A stretch of DNA of 8,895 bases, taken from assembly GCA_030625695.1 (NCBI GenBank), contig DAOUQK010000133.1:1-8895 (forward strand). Direction: 5' to 3'. Positions within the stretch are counted from its first letter, which is position 1. Each line of letters opens with the position of its first letter. Position numbers and translations under genes: made by a program. This document shows positions 1 to 6,906 of the stretch, in pieces. The stretch is from Paracoccaceae bacterium. GTDB taxonomy: Bacteria; Pseudomonadota; Alphaproteobacteria; Rhodobacterales; Rhodobacteraceae. The notes under the pieces were generated by a model. That model had not been told where the DNA came from. It saw nothing but the letters and a program-made list of their open reading frames with translations, and made no database searches.

Positions 1-882
1 AACATACTGCCAATATTCTCCCTCATGGCGCTTGGGTTTTTTCTGGGCCGCATTGGCAAAGTAACTCTTGCAGAGGCGTCAGCAGTCAACCGTGTCGCTT
101 TTATCGTCCTGCAACCAGCCCTGATTTTCCCACTGATAAACGGATTGAAATGGAGTGAGTTCCGCGCCGATGCTATCGGGCTTTACGCTGCCTGTCAGAT
201 CGTCGTGTTCACCGTTACCTATTTAGTCTCTCGCCATATGCTTCATCGTGAAGCAGCAGAGGCCTGGTTGTTGGGTATGGCGACAGTCTTTGTGAACACC
301 CTGCTTTATATCTGGCCGATTTCATTCCTGATTTACGGAGAAGCTGCGGCGTTGCCGATTACCGGCATATTGGCCTGGGACACAGCTTTCACGTTTGCAT
401 TTTTCATCGTTACAATCGAGTTGATAACCAATCGGCAGGCCTCCAAGGCACAGTCGTTGCGCCGTGTTGTAGCCAACCCCGTGCTGATTGCTATTGTTCT
501 GGGCGTTGTAAGTAACGCCGCGAACTTTCAGGTTCCGCAGCCGATACTGACAGCTTTGGATTTTGCGGGTGCCGGGGCCGCACCCCTAACCTTGTTCGCA
601 CTTGGCGTGATCCTTTCCAGCCATGCGTTGAAACTATCGCCAACCATTGCGACCGTTTCTGCAATCAAACTGGTCGCGTTTCCTGCGCTGGTTTGGGCCG
701 CTTTGCAATTTGGACAACGTCCTCCGACGTGGAACACCTTGTTGGTGCTGACTGCCGCAGGCCCTTCCGGTGCCATGGCATTTTCCTTGGCATTACTTCA
801 CGGTGTTCGTACCGACCAGATTGCCCCTGTCGTGATCTGGACGTCCATGCTTTCGATTTTTTCGCTGGCATGGCTCGCCTAG
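1..882 (+). CDS. AEC-family (auxin efflux carrier-like) transporter, 5' end outside window
   Basis: This is an inner-membrane transporter of the AEC family, whose bacterial members export or exchange small organic acids and related solutes. The substrate here cannot be read from sequence. The frame is open from the first base (NILPIFSL precedes the first ATG at 25), and that stretch fits the usual family start, so the true start lies just upstream and the ATG at 25 is internal. The visible 293 residues are mostly hydrophobic helices. A charged central loop around ITNRQASKAQSLRR precedes the second half, which is the family's usual two-half layout. Family-like motifs are the Gly/Ala-rich AGAAPLTLFALG segment and AAGPSGAMAFSLA near the C-terminus. 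It converges on the kinase gene, with a strong hairpin between them. Family assignment is firm and function is open. Confidence 0.9.
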   Translation, partial: NILPIFSLMALGFFLGRIGKVTLAEASAVNRVAFIVLQPALIFPLINGLKWSEFRADAIGLYAACQIVVFTVTYLVSRHMLHREAAEAWLLGMATVFVNTLLYIWPISFLIYGEAAALPITGILAWDTAFTFAFFIVTIELITNRQASKAQSLRRVVANPVLIAIVLGVVSNAANFQVPQPILTALDFAGAGAAPLTLFALGVILSSHALKLSPTIATVSAIKLVAFPALVWAALQFGQRPPTWNTLLVLTAAGPSGAMAFSLALLHGVRTDQIAPVVIWTSMLSIFSLAWLA

Positions 883-883
883 G

Positions 884-914
884 GCGTTTCGCGTTCATAT
901 TGAACGCGAAACGC
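884..914. terminator. Perfect 14-bp inverted repeat between convergent genes, probable bidirectional terminator
   Basis: The arms GCGTTTCGCGTTCA (884-897) and TGAACGCGAAACGC (901-914) are perfectly complementary around a 3-base TAT loop. The hairpin begins one base after the AEC stop codon and ends 20 bases before the kinase stop codon, so it can serve both convergent transcripts. Neither side has a clear T-tract, so it is not a textbook intrinsic terminator. It may instead act as a 3'-end stabiliser or be a copy of a dispersed palindromic repeat. Confidence 0.6.
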
Positions 915-934
915 TGTTGTTGTCACAGGCACCT

Positions 935-1960
935 TTAGTCCCGCGCCAACCCATCGAGATACCGCTGTCCCAACTCTGCCGTCACCCTTGCAAATCCCGG
1001 CGCCATCTCTTGCGGTTCTGGCGCTTCAATATGGCTGCCGATCCAGGCCAAAAGGGCCATGCGGCGCAGCATCACGAATGTGTCGATCTCGCGCACATCA
1101 TCGTCGCCAAGATCGCGGATTTTGCGATAGCCTTTGACCCAGGACGCCTTCATCGCGGGGACCAGAGGGTTGTCTTCGATAAAGCTGATGCCGGTGGCGA
1201 AATCGTAGAGGAACCAACCCATGCCGCAGTCGTCGAAATCTATCAGCCTTGTGCCCTTGTCATCGACCAGCAGATTGGCCAGCCGCATGTCGGCGTGCAT
1301 CAGGCCATAGCGGTCCTTGCCTTTGCCAAATGCCTTCAGGCGCTGGCGCACCGTTGCCTCGACCTGCTCCAGCACCGTGGCCACCTTTGGCGTTACCTCT
1401 GGTCCGTCGCGCCAGTTGCCCCAGGTTGGTGTGTCGCCAAAAACCGCCTCGGCGTCCCAGATCAGCCGTTCGAAGCCGGGTGGTTTTTGCCAATCTATCG
1501 AATGCAGATGGGTCCGCGCGGCAATCCCGCCCAGTTCTTCGAACTGCGCCACCAGATCGCCGGCCTCGTCCGGTTCATGGCCTTCGACAAAGTGGAACAG
1601 AACCATGAAACGGGGGGCGGGCAGGCCATCGACGATGCCCGACTGAATGTGCTTGCCGTTCTTGCCGGTATAAACGCCGGGCGTGATGATGCCGCCGTCT
1701 TTGCCAAGCGCCTCGGCCCAGGTCAGTTCGCATTCAATGGCGTTTTCGGAATGATAATTCTCGCGGTGGATGCGCAGGATCGACTTATAGCCCGGTTCTC
1801 CCCGTTCTCCCGGTGCTTCGACCAGATAGGTGGCGTTTTCCGACACGTTGATCAGGCGGGCCTTGGCCCCGGCAGGGATATCCCACAACGCCAGCGAGCG
1901 GTCCGCCAGCGTTGCCAGCAGCTTAAGCGTGTCTTCAAGCGTCATGTCACCGGTGCCCAT
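935..1960 (-). CDS. APH/COG2334-type phosphotransferase (small-molecule kinase)
   Basis: This is a 341-residue cytosolic kinase of the aminoglycoside-phosphotransferase/choline-kinase fold, likely to phosphorylate a small hydroxylated or amino substrate with ATP. Visible landmarks are the nucleotide-binding lobe with ENATYLVE (41-48) and ILRIHR (61-66), the catalytic loop HADMRLANL with H222, D224 and N229, and the metal-binding DFDD with D241. A helical C-terminal lobe follows. These are the residues needed for catalysis, so it looks active. The start at 1960 is supported by an AAAGGGG ribosome site (1967-1973) that overlaps the stop codon of the SDR gene. It is the last gene of the ABC-transporter operon, 11 bases after the SDR. 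That placement suggests the kinase acts on the imported compound or a derivative. Related families include homoserine kinase-like, hydroxylysine kinase and SrkA-like proteins, and sequence alone does not choose among them. Confidence 0.85.
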   Translation of the reverse strand: MGTGDMTLEDTLKLLATLADRSLALWDIPAGAKARLINVSENATYLVEAPGERGEPGYKSILRIHRENYHSENAIECELTWAEALGKDGGIITPGVYTGKNGKHIQSGIVDGLPAPRFMVLFHFVEGHEPDEAGDLVAQFEELGGIAARTHLHSIDWQKPPGFERLIWDAEAVFGDTPTWGNWRDGPEVTPKVATVLEQVEATVRQRLKAFGKGKDRYGLMHADMRLANLLVDDKGTRLIDFDDCGMGWFLYDFATGISFIEDNPLVPAMKASWVKGYRKIRDLGDDDVREIDTFVMLRRMALLAWIGSHIEAPEPQEMAPGFARVTAELGQRYLDGLARD

Positions 1961-1966
1961 GGTGTG

Positions 1967-1973
1967 CCCCTTT
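1967..1973 (-). promoter_or_regulatory. Ribosome binding site AAAGGGG for the kinase gene
   Basis: The minus strand reads AAAGGGG six bases before the ATG at 1960 and overlaps the TAA stop of the SDR gene. It decides in favour of this ATG over the second Met codon five codons later, and suggests translational coupling to the SDR. Confidence 0.6.
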
Positions 1974-2751
1974 AAATCTCGTCCATTGCCTCGAGCGATT
2001 CAGGCAGAATTTGACCGCCGTCAACCACAATCTGCTGACCGGTGATATAACCCGCCTCATCCGAGGCAAAAAACAAAGCCGCGTTGCCGATATCTTCGAT
2101 ATCACCCAGGCGTTTCAACGGGATCGAGGCGGCCATGGTATCAAGATACTCTTGCCCCAGCCCTTGCAAGCCTTCGGTATAGATATTGCCGGGCATCACC
2201 GCGTTGATGGTGGTGTTATAGCGTGACAACTCCATCGCGGCGGTTTTGAGAAACCCCAATTGTCCGGATTTGGACGCGCCGTAATGCGACCAGCCGGGAA
2301 AGCCGGTGACCGGCCCGGTGATGGACGAGGTCAGCACCACGCGGCCCTTGCCACCCTTTTCAAAATGCGGGATCGCCGCCTTTACGCACAGGAAGGACGA
2401 GCGCAGGTTGTTGGCCATCACGTCATCCCATTCTTCGGGATCCATATCGACGATCTTGGTCTGTGGGTAATACCCGGCGTTGGCGCACATCACATCAAGG
2501 CCACCTTGGGCGGTAGCGGCATTATCGACCATGGCGCGGACCGAGGCCCAGTCGGACACATCGCAGGTTTCGTAGCGTACATCGCCGCCTGCGGCGTTCA
2601 TCTCGTCACAAGCGATTTTCAACGCCTCCTCGCCACGCGAGGCAAGGGTGACCTTGGCCCCGACACGCGCAAACACTTGGGCGATGCCGCGCCCGATACC
2701 TTTTGAGCCGCCGGTTACGATGACGCTTTTGCCTTTTAGGGATGTCAGCAT
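1972..2751 (-). CDS. Classical short-chain dehydrogenase/reductase (FabG-like SDR)
   Basis: This is a 259-residue cytosolic NAD(P)-dependent oxidoreductase of the classical SDR family. The full motif set is present: TGGSKGIG at 13-20 (cofactor glycine motif), an Arg at 39 after the second strand (suggesting NADP(H) preference), D64 near the adenine, NAG at 91-93, N114/N115, the catalytic Ser in TSS (around 143), and Y157-x3-K161. The C-terminal GYITGQQIVVDGG is also typical. Length matches the family. Homology to FabG gives the fold, not the substrate; the operon context suggests oxidation of an alcohol or reduction of a carbonyl in the imported molecule's pathway. The ATG at 2751 is preceded by AAGGA nine bases upstream, and the gene lies 21 bases after the PotC-like permease. 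Confidence 0.92.
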   Translation of the reverse strand: MLTSLKGKSVIVTGGSKGIGRGIAQVFARVGAKVTLASRGEEALKIACDEMNAAGGDVRYETCDVSDWASVRAMVDNAATAQGGLDVMCANAGYYPQTKIVDMDPEEWDDVMANNLRSSFLCVKAAIPHFEKGGKGRVVLTSSITGPVTGFPGWSHYGASKSGQLGFLKTAAMELSRYNTTINAVMPGNIYTEGLQGLGQEYLDTMAASIPLKRLGDIEDIGNAALFFASDEAGYITGQQIVVDGGQILPESLEAMDEI

Positions 2752-2760
2752 AGTCTGTTT

Positions 2761-2765
2761 TCCTT
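2761..2765 (-). promoter_or_regulatory. Ribosome binding site AAGGA for the SDR gene
   Basis: The minus strand reads AAGGA in the 21-base gap between the permease stop and the SDR ATG, with nine bases of spacing. It supports the ATG at 2751 as the start. Confidence 0.5.
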
Positions 2766-2772
2766 GTTCAAT

Positions 2773-3585
2773 TCATATTTGGCTGGCGCGGGATTGTTTG
2801 ATGGATCGCATCAGCCAGCTGAGTGCAAAGGCCAGCATGATCAACAGGAACGACCCCACGACCGATAATATGCCCAGCGTCGGCACCAGTGGTGAATAGC
2901 CCGACACCATCTTGGCATAGAGCCATTCCGGCAGGGTCGAATCCGCGCCCGTTGTGAACAGCGACAGAGGGAAGTTGCCCCAGCTTAGCAGGAAGGAAAA
3001 CAGCCCGGCCGAGATGATGCCCGGCATCAACAACGGCAGAGTGATTTCGCGCAGGATGGTGGTGGTATTTGCGCCCATGTCACGCGCCGCCTCTTCCAGG
3101 GCCGGGTCGAACGAATAGGCGCGGATGGCAATGATCAGCGTGGCAATGGGGGCGATCCAGACCAGATGAGCGATCACGGCGGTTTTCCAGCTGGGGATGA
3201 TGCCGATCGAGTTGAACCACATCAAAAGCGCCAGCCCCAGCACCATCTGCGGGAAAAAGATCGGCAGCAGGATGATTTTCTGGAACAATGTACGATAGCG
3301 CCATTGATAGCGGGCAAAGGCCAACGCGCCAAAGAACCCGACAACCATCGAGATCACGGTGACAATGCCGGCAATCATCAGCGATGTGATAAGCAGGTCC
3401 TGGACGGATTCACTTTCCAACGCCTTGCCATACCATTTGGTCGAATAGGCGCGGATCGGAAAGCTCAGATAACGCGCCTTTGAGATCGAGGCAAACCCGA
3501 CCGAGACCAGCGGCAGATAGAGAAAAGCGATGGTCAGAATACCATAGATAAGCAGGGCGATACGGGTGGATTTGCTGGGTCGCAT
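2773..3585 (-). CDS. ABC transporter permease, PotC-like (spermidine/putrescine type)
   Basis: This 270-residue inner-membrane permease is the second transmembrane subunit of the importer. An N-terminal helix (about 8-30) is followed by a periplasmic stretch and then about five further helices, the six-helix MetI-like layout. The cytoplasmic EAA loop that docks on the ATPase is clear at 164-189, starting EEAARDMGAN with the invariant Gly at 171 and ending in ITLPLLMPGI. The start codon overlaps the stop of the upstream permease by one base (TGATG), and AAGGA lies about seven bases before it inside the upstream gene, so the two permeases are probably translationally coupled. Similarity in order and style is to PotC/PotI of polyamine importers, but the transported compound is not proven. 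Confidence 0.9.
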   Translation of the reverse strand: MRPSKSTRIALLIYGILTIAFLYLPLVSVGFASISKARYLSFPIRAYSTKWYGKALESESVQDLLITSLMIAGIVTVISMVVGFFGALAFARYQWRYRTLFQKIILLPIFFPQMVLGLALLMWFNSIGIIPSWKTAVIAHLVWIAPIATLIIAIRAYSFDPALEEAARDMGANTTTILREITLPLLMPGIISAGLFSFLLSWGNFPLSLFTTGADSTLPEWLYAKMVSGYSPLVPTLGILSVVGSFLLIMLAFALSWLMRSIKQSRASQI

Positions 3586-4439
3586 CAGCGTTTCCTTCCC
3601 ATGATGGCGTCCAGATCAACGCGGCTGACACCATAGATAGCCAGCCCGCCGATGATACCGATCAGGATCAGCGACAACGCCGCCCCAAGCGGCCAGTTCT
3701 GGCCGAAGGTAAAGGCGGTTTCGATATCGTCTGAGATCACGATCACCGCCTGCCCGCCAAGGATTTTTGATTCCGCGGTCGCCCCGGCGGCAAGTACGAA
3801 AGATAAAAGCGAGCCGATGACAATGCCCGGGGCCGCCAATGGCAGGTCGATCTCCCACAAAATCCGCCAGCGGGATGCACCAAGGTCTGCCGCCGCCTGG
3901 CGGGCGTCATCGGGGACCATGGAAATGCCTTGAGCCAGCGGGAATAGCATGAACGGCAGGTAGACATAGACCAGGCCAAAGACGATTACCGACACATTAT
4001 AAAGCGGGCTGTCCCAGCCGATACCGGTCCAATGGCGAATGTGCCCTTCGAACAACCCGCCTTTCATCAGGGTCAGAACCCAGCCGAACAGGCGAATGTT
4101 TTCCGACACGAAAAGCGTCATCACCACAGCGATGGTCAGCACCAAAGTGAACCGGTTGAACACCTTGGCCATGCCATAGGCCAGGGGCCAGCATATGATA
4201 AGCAACATGAATGTAGATACCGCTGCCATGCCCAGCGACCACAGCAGCGACTTGTAATAGCCTTGACTGATGATCACCCCAAAGGATGAAAAATCGGGCA
4301 TGTTCAGCACGCTGAACACCTTTTGCGGCATCACCGAGAAGATGGCGATCACCAGCATGGGTGCCAGAAAACTAAGCGCCAGAACCACCCCAAGCGGCAG
4401 CGCGCTCAGAAACCCGAGCCTGCGATCAATCCGCTCCAT
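3585..4439 (-). CDS. ABC transporter permease, PotB-like (spermidine/putrescine type)
   Basis: This is the first transmembrane subunit of the importer, 284 residues from the ATG at 4439. It has an N-terminal helix after MERIDRRLGF, a periplasmic segment, and further helices. The EAA loop lies at about 177-206 (DDARQAAADLGASR, Gly at 187, then IDLPLAAPGI). The frame can be extended to a TTG at 4484, but that would overlap the ATPase gene by 59 bases and has no better ribosome site. The ATG at 4439 overlaps the ATPase end by 14 bases and gives the normal N-terminus. The Shine-Dalgarno here is weak (GAG about seven bases upstream), consistent with coupling to the ATPase gene. PotB/PotH-like by family; substrate unknown. 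Confidence 0.87.
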   Translation of the reverse strand: MERIDRRLGFLSALPLGVVLALSFLAPMLVIAIFSVMPQKVFSVLNMPDFSSFGVIISQGYYKSLLWSLGMAAVSTFMLLIICWPLAYGMAKVFNRFTLVLTIAVVMTLFVSENIRLFGWVLTLMKGGLFEGHIRHWTGIGWDSPLYNVSVIVFGLVYVYLPFMLFPLAQGISMVPDDARQAAADLGASRWRILWEIDLPLAAPGIVIGSLLSFVLAAGATAESKILGGQAVIVISDDIETAFTFGQNWPLGAALSLILIGIIGGLAIYGVSRVDLDAIMGRKR

Positions 4440-5523
4440 GGGGGCTCTCAAGAATAAGGTGGGCTGCCTCTCCGTCAAAGCCAAGCATGACTTTGTCGCC
4501 GGGTTTGCCCATGAACCGGTCTTCTCGCAACTTTTCGACAGTCAGCATTTTTCCTGCGGCTTCAACCTCGTATTGAATACGCGATCCAAGCGCGTATTCC
4601 GCGTGCATCTTGCCCGCCACAATGAAATCAGCCGTTTCTCCGGGCGGAAGAAAACGTACAAATTCGGGCCGGACCATCAATGTGCCGGGATTGCCAGGGT
4701 TAAGCGCCAACCCAAGGTCGGCAGCATTACCGTTAATGTTGATCTCAACATTCTGCGCCTCAAGGCCGGTCTTTGCAGCACCTGTTACGTCAAACAGGTT
4801 CACTTCGCCCATGAATTCAGCGACAAACCGGCTAACCGGTGCGCCATAAATTTCATCGGCAACGGCGATCTGTTCAAACCGCCCTTCTTTCATGATGGCG
4901 ATGCGGTCGGACATGACCATCGCCTCTTCCAGCGAATGGGTGATATAGACAAACGTTTTGCCGGTCCGGTTGTGCAGGTCTTTCAGTTCCTTTTCCAGCG
5001 TCTTGCGCAAACGATAATCCAGCGCCGAAAGTGGTTCATCAAAGAACAGGATTTCCGGGTCAAACGCCAACGCACGCGCCAGTGCCACCCGCTGTTTTTC
5101 ACCACCCGAACATTGGTTGATGCGTTTGTCGTAAAAGCTGGTAGGCAGGCGCAGCGTTTCAAGTAACTCCAACGCGCGGGCCTTTCGATCGGTGACCGGG
5201 ACGCCTTGGATTTTCAACGGGAATTCGATGTTTTGTCCGACGGACATATGCGGAAACAACGCCAGCGATTGGAACACCATGCAGGTGGGTCGCTCATTCG
5301 CCGGGGTCTGGTCAATCCGTTTACCGCGCAGGCGAATTTCACCACTGGTGACCTCGTCCATGCCCACCAGAAGACGGATCAGGGTTGATTTGCCGCTGCC
5401 AGAGGGGCCGACAATGGTCAGAAATTCGCCTTCGGTGATATCAAGGTTGATACCATGCAGCGCGGTAAAGTCGCCAAACCGCTTGACGATCCCGTCAAGG
5501 CGCAAAATTGGGTCAGTGCTCAT
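4426..5523 (-). CDS. ABC transporter ATP-binding protein, PotA-like
   Basis: This 365-residue cytoplasmic ATPase powers the importer. In order it shows: Walker A GPSGSGKST at 39-47 (K45), Q-loop Gln 85, signature motif CSGGEKQR at 138-145, Walker B ILFFDEP with D162 and catalytic E163, D-loop SALD at 166-169, and switch His 196. A C-terminal TOBE-like regulatory domain follows (about 240-360). The signature begins Cys rather than the usual Leu and has Glu in place of Gln, a mild variant that should still function. The size and the C-terminal domain fit the PotA/PotG group. The ATG at 5523 has only a weak AGG upstream. A GC-rich stem-loop separates it from the binding-protein gene, while the downstream permease gene overlaps its end. 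Confidence 0.92.
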   Translation of the reverse strand: MSTDPILRLDGIVKRFGDFTALHGINLDITEGEFLTIVGPSGSGKSTLIRLLVGMDEVTSGEIRLRGKRIDQTPANERPTCMVFQSLALFPHMSVGQNIEFPLKIQGVPVTDRKARALELLETLRLPTSFYDKRINQCSGGEKQRVALARALAFDPEILFFDEPLSALDYRLRKTLEKELKDLHNRTGKTFVYITHSLEEAMVMSDRIAIMKEGRFEQIAVADEIYGAPVSRFVAEFMGEVNLFDVTGAAKTGLEAQNVEININGNAADLGLALNPGNPGTLMVRPEFVRFLPPGETADFIVAGKMHAEYALGSRIQYEVEAAGKMLTVEKLREDRFMGKPGDKVMLGFDGEAAHLILESPHGAD

Positions 5524-5556
5524 TCAGAAATGCCTGTCGTATCGGAAAGTGAGGTG

Positions 5557-5581
5557 AGGCCCCGGATCACGTCCGGGGCCT
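5557..5581 (-). terminator. GC-rich stem-loop between binding-protein and ATPase genes (attenuator or mRNA-stabilising hairpin)
   Basis: Ten-base perfect arms AGGCCCCGGA (5557-5566) and TCCGGGGCCT (5572-5581) flank a five-base loop. The hairpin starts 20 bases after the binding-protein stop codon on the minus strand, and there is no T-tract after it, so full termination is unlikely. In ABC importer operons such hairpins commonly protect the binding-protein mRNA or cut read-through, so the binding protein outnumbers the membrane subunits. Confidence 0.6.
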
Positions 5582-5600
5582 TAGCCGTATCAGGGGCGCA

Positions 5601-6734
5601 TCAGGACCGGCGCGCCTGCGTATAAATGTCGATCAGCGTGTCATAAGATGGAATGACCTGATAATCGAGAGAACGAGCCATTTCTTCGTCAAGGCTGTCC
5701 ATCTGGATGGCGTCCAGTTCGTCCGCATCAAACTTGGCCAACACCTCAGGATTGCCCATCTGGGCGACCGGGTTATAGGTGCCTTCGGTGAACGCCACTG
5801 CCTTGCACAGATCGGGTTGTTGGACGAACTCAAGGAAATCCTCGGCCAGATTGGTTGGATCAGGATTATTGACAGCCGACGTAAGCTCGATCCAGACGAC
5901 ACCGCCTTTGCCATCCACAGGCCCGGAATTGGGGGTGATGGCACGCACATTGGTTTGCCCGTCAAACCGCGCCGGAGACGCGGTATAGGTGCCGCCGGTG
6001 AAATAGGCGTCAATTTCGCCGTTGATCAGTGCGGTGTTCATCGCTACCAGATCGTCAGTCAACAGTTTGGCCCCACCGAATATCTGCTCGGCCACGGTTT
6101 TGAACTTGGCTTGTCCGGCTTCGTCCAGTGGTTTGAACGGGTCCATGTCGCCGGTCAGGCACATGTGCATGACGTTCCAGTTGTCATACGTCAATACACC
6201 GTACCGCCCCTTCATCGCCGGATCGAGGAACAGCTTCCAGCCCTCATCTTCGGCCATTTTGCGGCTGATTTTGTCGGTGTTGACCACGAAAGAGAACGGG
6301 CCATAGCGCTGCGGCATGCCGATCAGTTCGCCATCATCTGCATAAGCCAGCGGATAGGGGGCGGAAAACTCGGGCAGCATCTTGTCAAAGTAAGGGGTAA
6401 AGCGCTCTTTGTTCAGCGGCTTGATCAGACCGGCAGGGTACAGAACATGCTTGGCCCATGGCTGGTTCAGGTTGATCAGATCCCAGACGTTAACCTCGCC
6501 TGCGCGCAGTTTGTTGATCATGTCAGGGTCGGAGGTGCCACTTTCGGCGCGCACGGCTGCGCCCGGATTGGCGCGGCGGAACGGCCCCAGCACCTCGTCG
6601 GAATTATAGCCTTCCCAGCACAGGATATTCATCTGGTCGTTGCGTGCGGCCAAGGCCATGCTGGCGGGGGTAAGGGCGGTAGCACCCAGTGCAGCAAGCG
6701 AATTTTTGGTAAATTGACGACGGGTAAGTGACAT
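5601..6734 (-). CDS. Periplasmic substrate-binding protein of spermidine/putrescine-type ABC importer, Tat signal
   Basis: This 377-residue protein captures the substrate in the periplasm and hands it to the permeases. The frame is open far upstream (to 7241), but the true start is the ATG at 6734, which has AAGGAG six bases before it; the extension would run antisense through the AraC gene. The N-terminus MSLTRRQFTK followed by a mild hydrophobic stretch and an Ala-rich cleavage region is a twin-arginine signal (R5, R6, F8). The mature protein opens with MNILCWEGYNSDEV, the PotD/PotF-like first strand. It continues with typical two-lobe segments such as INKLRAGEVNVWDLI (73-87), a YADDGELIGMPQRYG hinge region, and NGEIDAYFTGGTY (238-250). 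Family is clear; whether it binds a polyamine, an amino alcohol or another compound is not. Confidence 0.9.
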   Translation of the reverse strand: MSLTRRQFTKNSLAALGATALTPASMALAARNDQMNILCWEGYNSDEVLGPFRRANPGAAVRAESGTSDPDMINKLRAGEVNVWDLINLNQPWAKHVLYPAGLIKPLNKERFTPYFDKMLPEFSAPYPLAYADDGELIGMPQRYGPFSFVVNTDKISRKMAEDEGWKLFLDPAMKGRYGVLTYDNWNVMHMCLTGDMDPFKPLDEAGQAKFKTVAEQIFGGAKLLTDDLVAMNTALINGEIDAYFTGGTYTASPARFDGQTNVRAITPNSGPVDGKGGVVWIELTSAVNNPDPTNLAEDFLEFVQQPDLCKAVAFTEGTYNPVAQMGNPEVLAKFDADELDAIQMDSLDEEMARSLDYQVIPSYDTLIDIYTQARRS

Positions 6735-6740
6735 TGCTTT

Positions 6741-6746
6741 CTCCTT
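6741..6746 (-). promoter_or_regulatory. Strong ribosome binding site AAGGAG for the binding-protein gene
   Basis: The minus strand reads AAGGAG with six bases to the ATG at 6734. It fixes the start of the binding protein immediately before its Tat signal and rules out the long upstream extension of the frame. Confidence 0.8.
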
Positions 6747-6854
6747 GTTGATAACGATCGTTTTGGCGATTCTATTGTGCCAGCTTAGGGCGTGGTGTCG
6801 CGCGCTGCTTGACAGCAGATTGCGCAAGTTTAACAGGCCGACTGCGGTTGGTTT

Positions 6855-6891
6855 TGTAGTTTTGTGTTCCCGGCCTATAGTCAGGTGTTCC
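6855..6891 (+). promoter_or_regulatory. Predicted AraC-type operator: two tandem half-sites 21 bp apart
   Basis: Two copies of T-N-TAGT-N3-GTGTTCC occur at 6855-6870 and 6876-6891, matching at 12 of 16 positions and offset by exactly 21 bp (two helical turns). Each copy has TAGT-N7-TCC spacing, like the A-box/B-box pattern of AraC-family sites. The distal copy overlaps the TATAGT -10 candidate of the regulator gene and lies just before its start, so autorepression is likely. Activation of the divergent importer promoter is the natural second role. Confidence 0.55.
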
Positions 6892-6906
6892 GAATCGGCT
6901 GGATGG

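Larger units (their letters stand above)
6735..6906. promoter_or_regulatory. Divergent regulatory region between the importer operon and the AraC regulator
   Basis: This 172-base gap must hold promoters for both directions. Toward the regulator, TATAGT (6876-6881) is a good -10 candidate with a poor -35 (TTGTAG, 6854-6859); a perfect TTGACA at 6809-6814 has no good -10 at the right distance. Toward the importer operon, TAGAAT (minus strand, 6774-6769) and TTAAAC (6833-6828) are possible -10 boxes, both with weak -35 boxes, as expected for an activator-dependent promoter. A tandem eight-base near-repeat (GTTTTGTA/GTTTTGTG, 6851-6866) lies next to the operator. Promoter choices are inference. 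Confidence 0.5.

Noticed and set aside
917..1975. Long + strand open frame of 352 codons across the kinase gene
   Set aside because: It is antisense to a gene with complete kinase motifs, its translation has no recognisable domain, and it results from codon bias in GC-rich DNA.
4440..4484. TTG start extending the PotB-like permease by 15 residues
   Set aside because: It gives a 59-base overlap with the ATPase gene and an atypical N-terminus; the ATG at 4439 gives the normal start with a 14-base overlap.
4270..5166. Long + strand open frame of 298 codons across the permease and ATPase genes
   Set aside because: Antisense shadow of the PotA/PotB-like genes, with no domain and no ribosome site of note.
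5817..6731. Long + strand open frame of 304 codons across the binding-protein gene
   Set aside because: Antisense shadow of a clear binding protein with a Tat signal; the translation resembles no family.
6763..6784. TGGCAC on the minus strand as a sigma-54 -24 box for the importer operon
   Set aside because: The -12 element (TTGC-like after five bases) is absent; the sequence there reads AATCG.
6805..6818. Small inverted repeat CTGCT-TGAC-AGCAG around the TTGACA box as an operator
   Set aside because: Arms of only five bases are easily found by chance, and the tandem 21-bp half-sites explain the regulator better.
6745..6906. Upstream extension of the AraC regulator by 54 codons
   Set aside because: It would place coding sequence over the predicted operator and promoter, and its residues do not fit the start of this regulator family.
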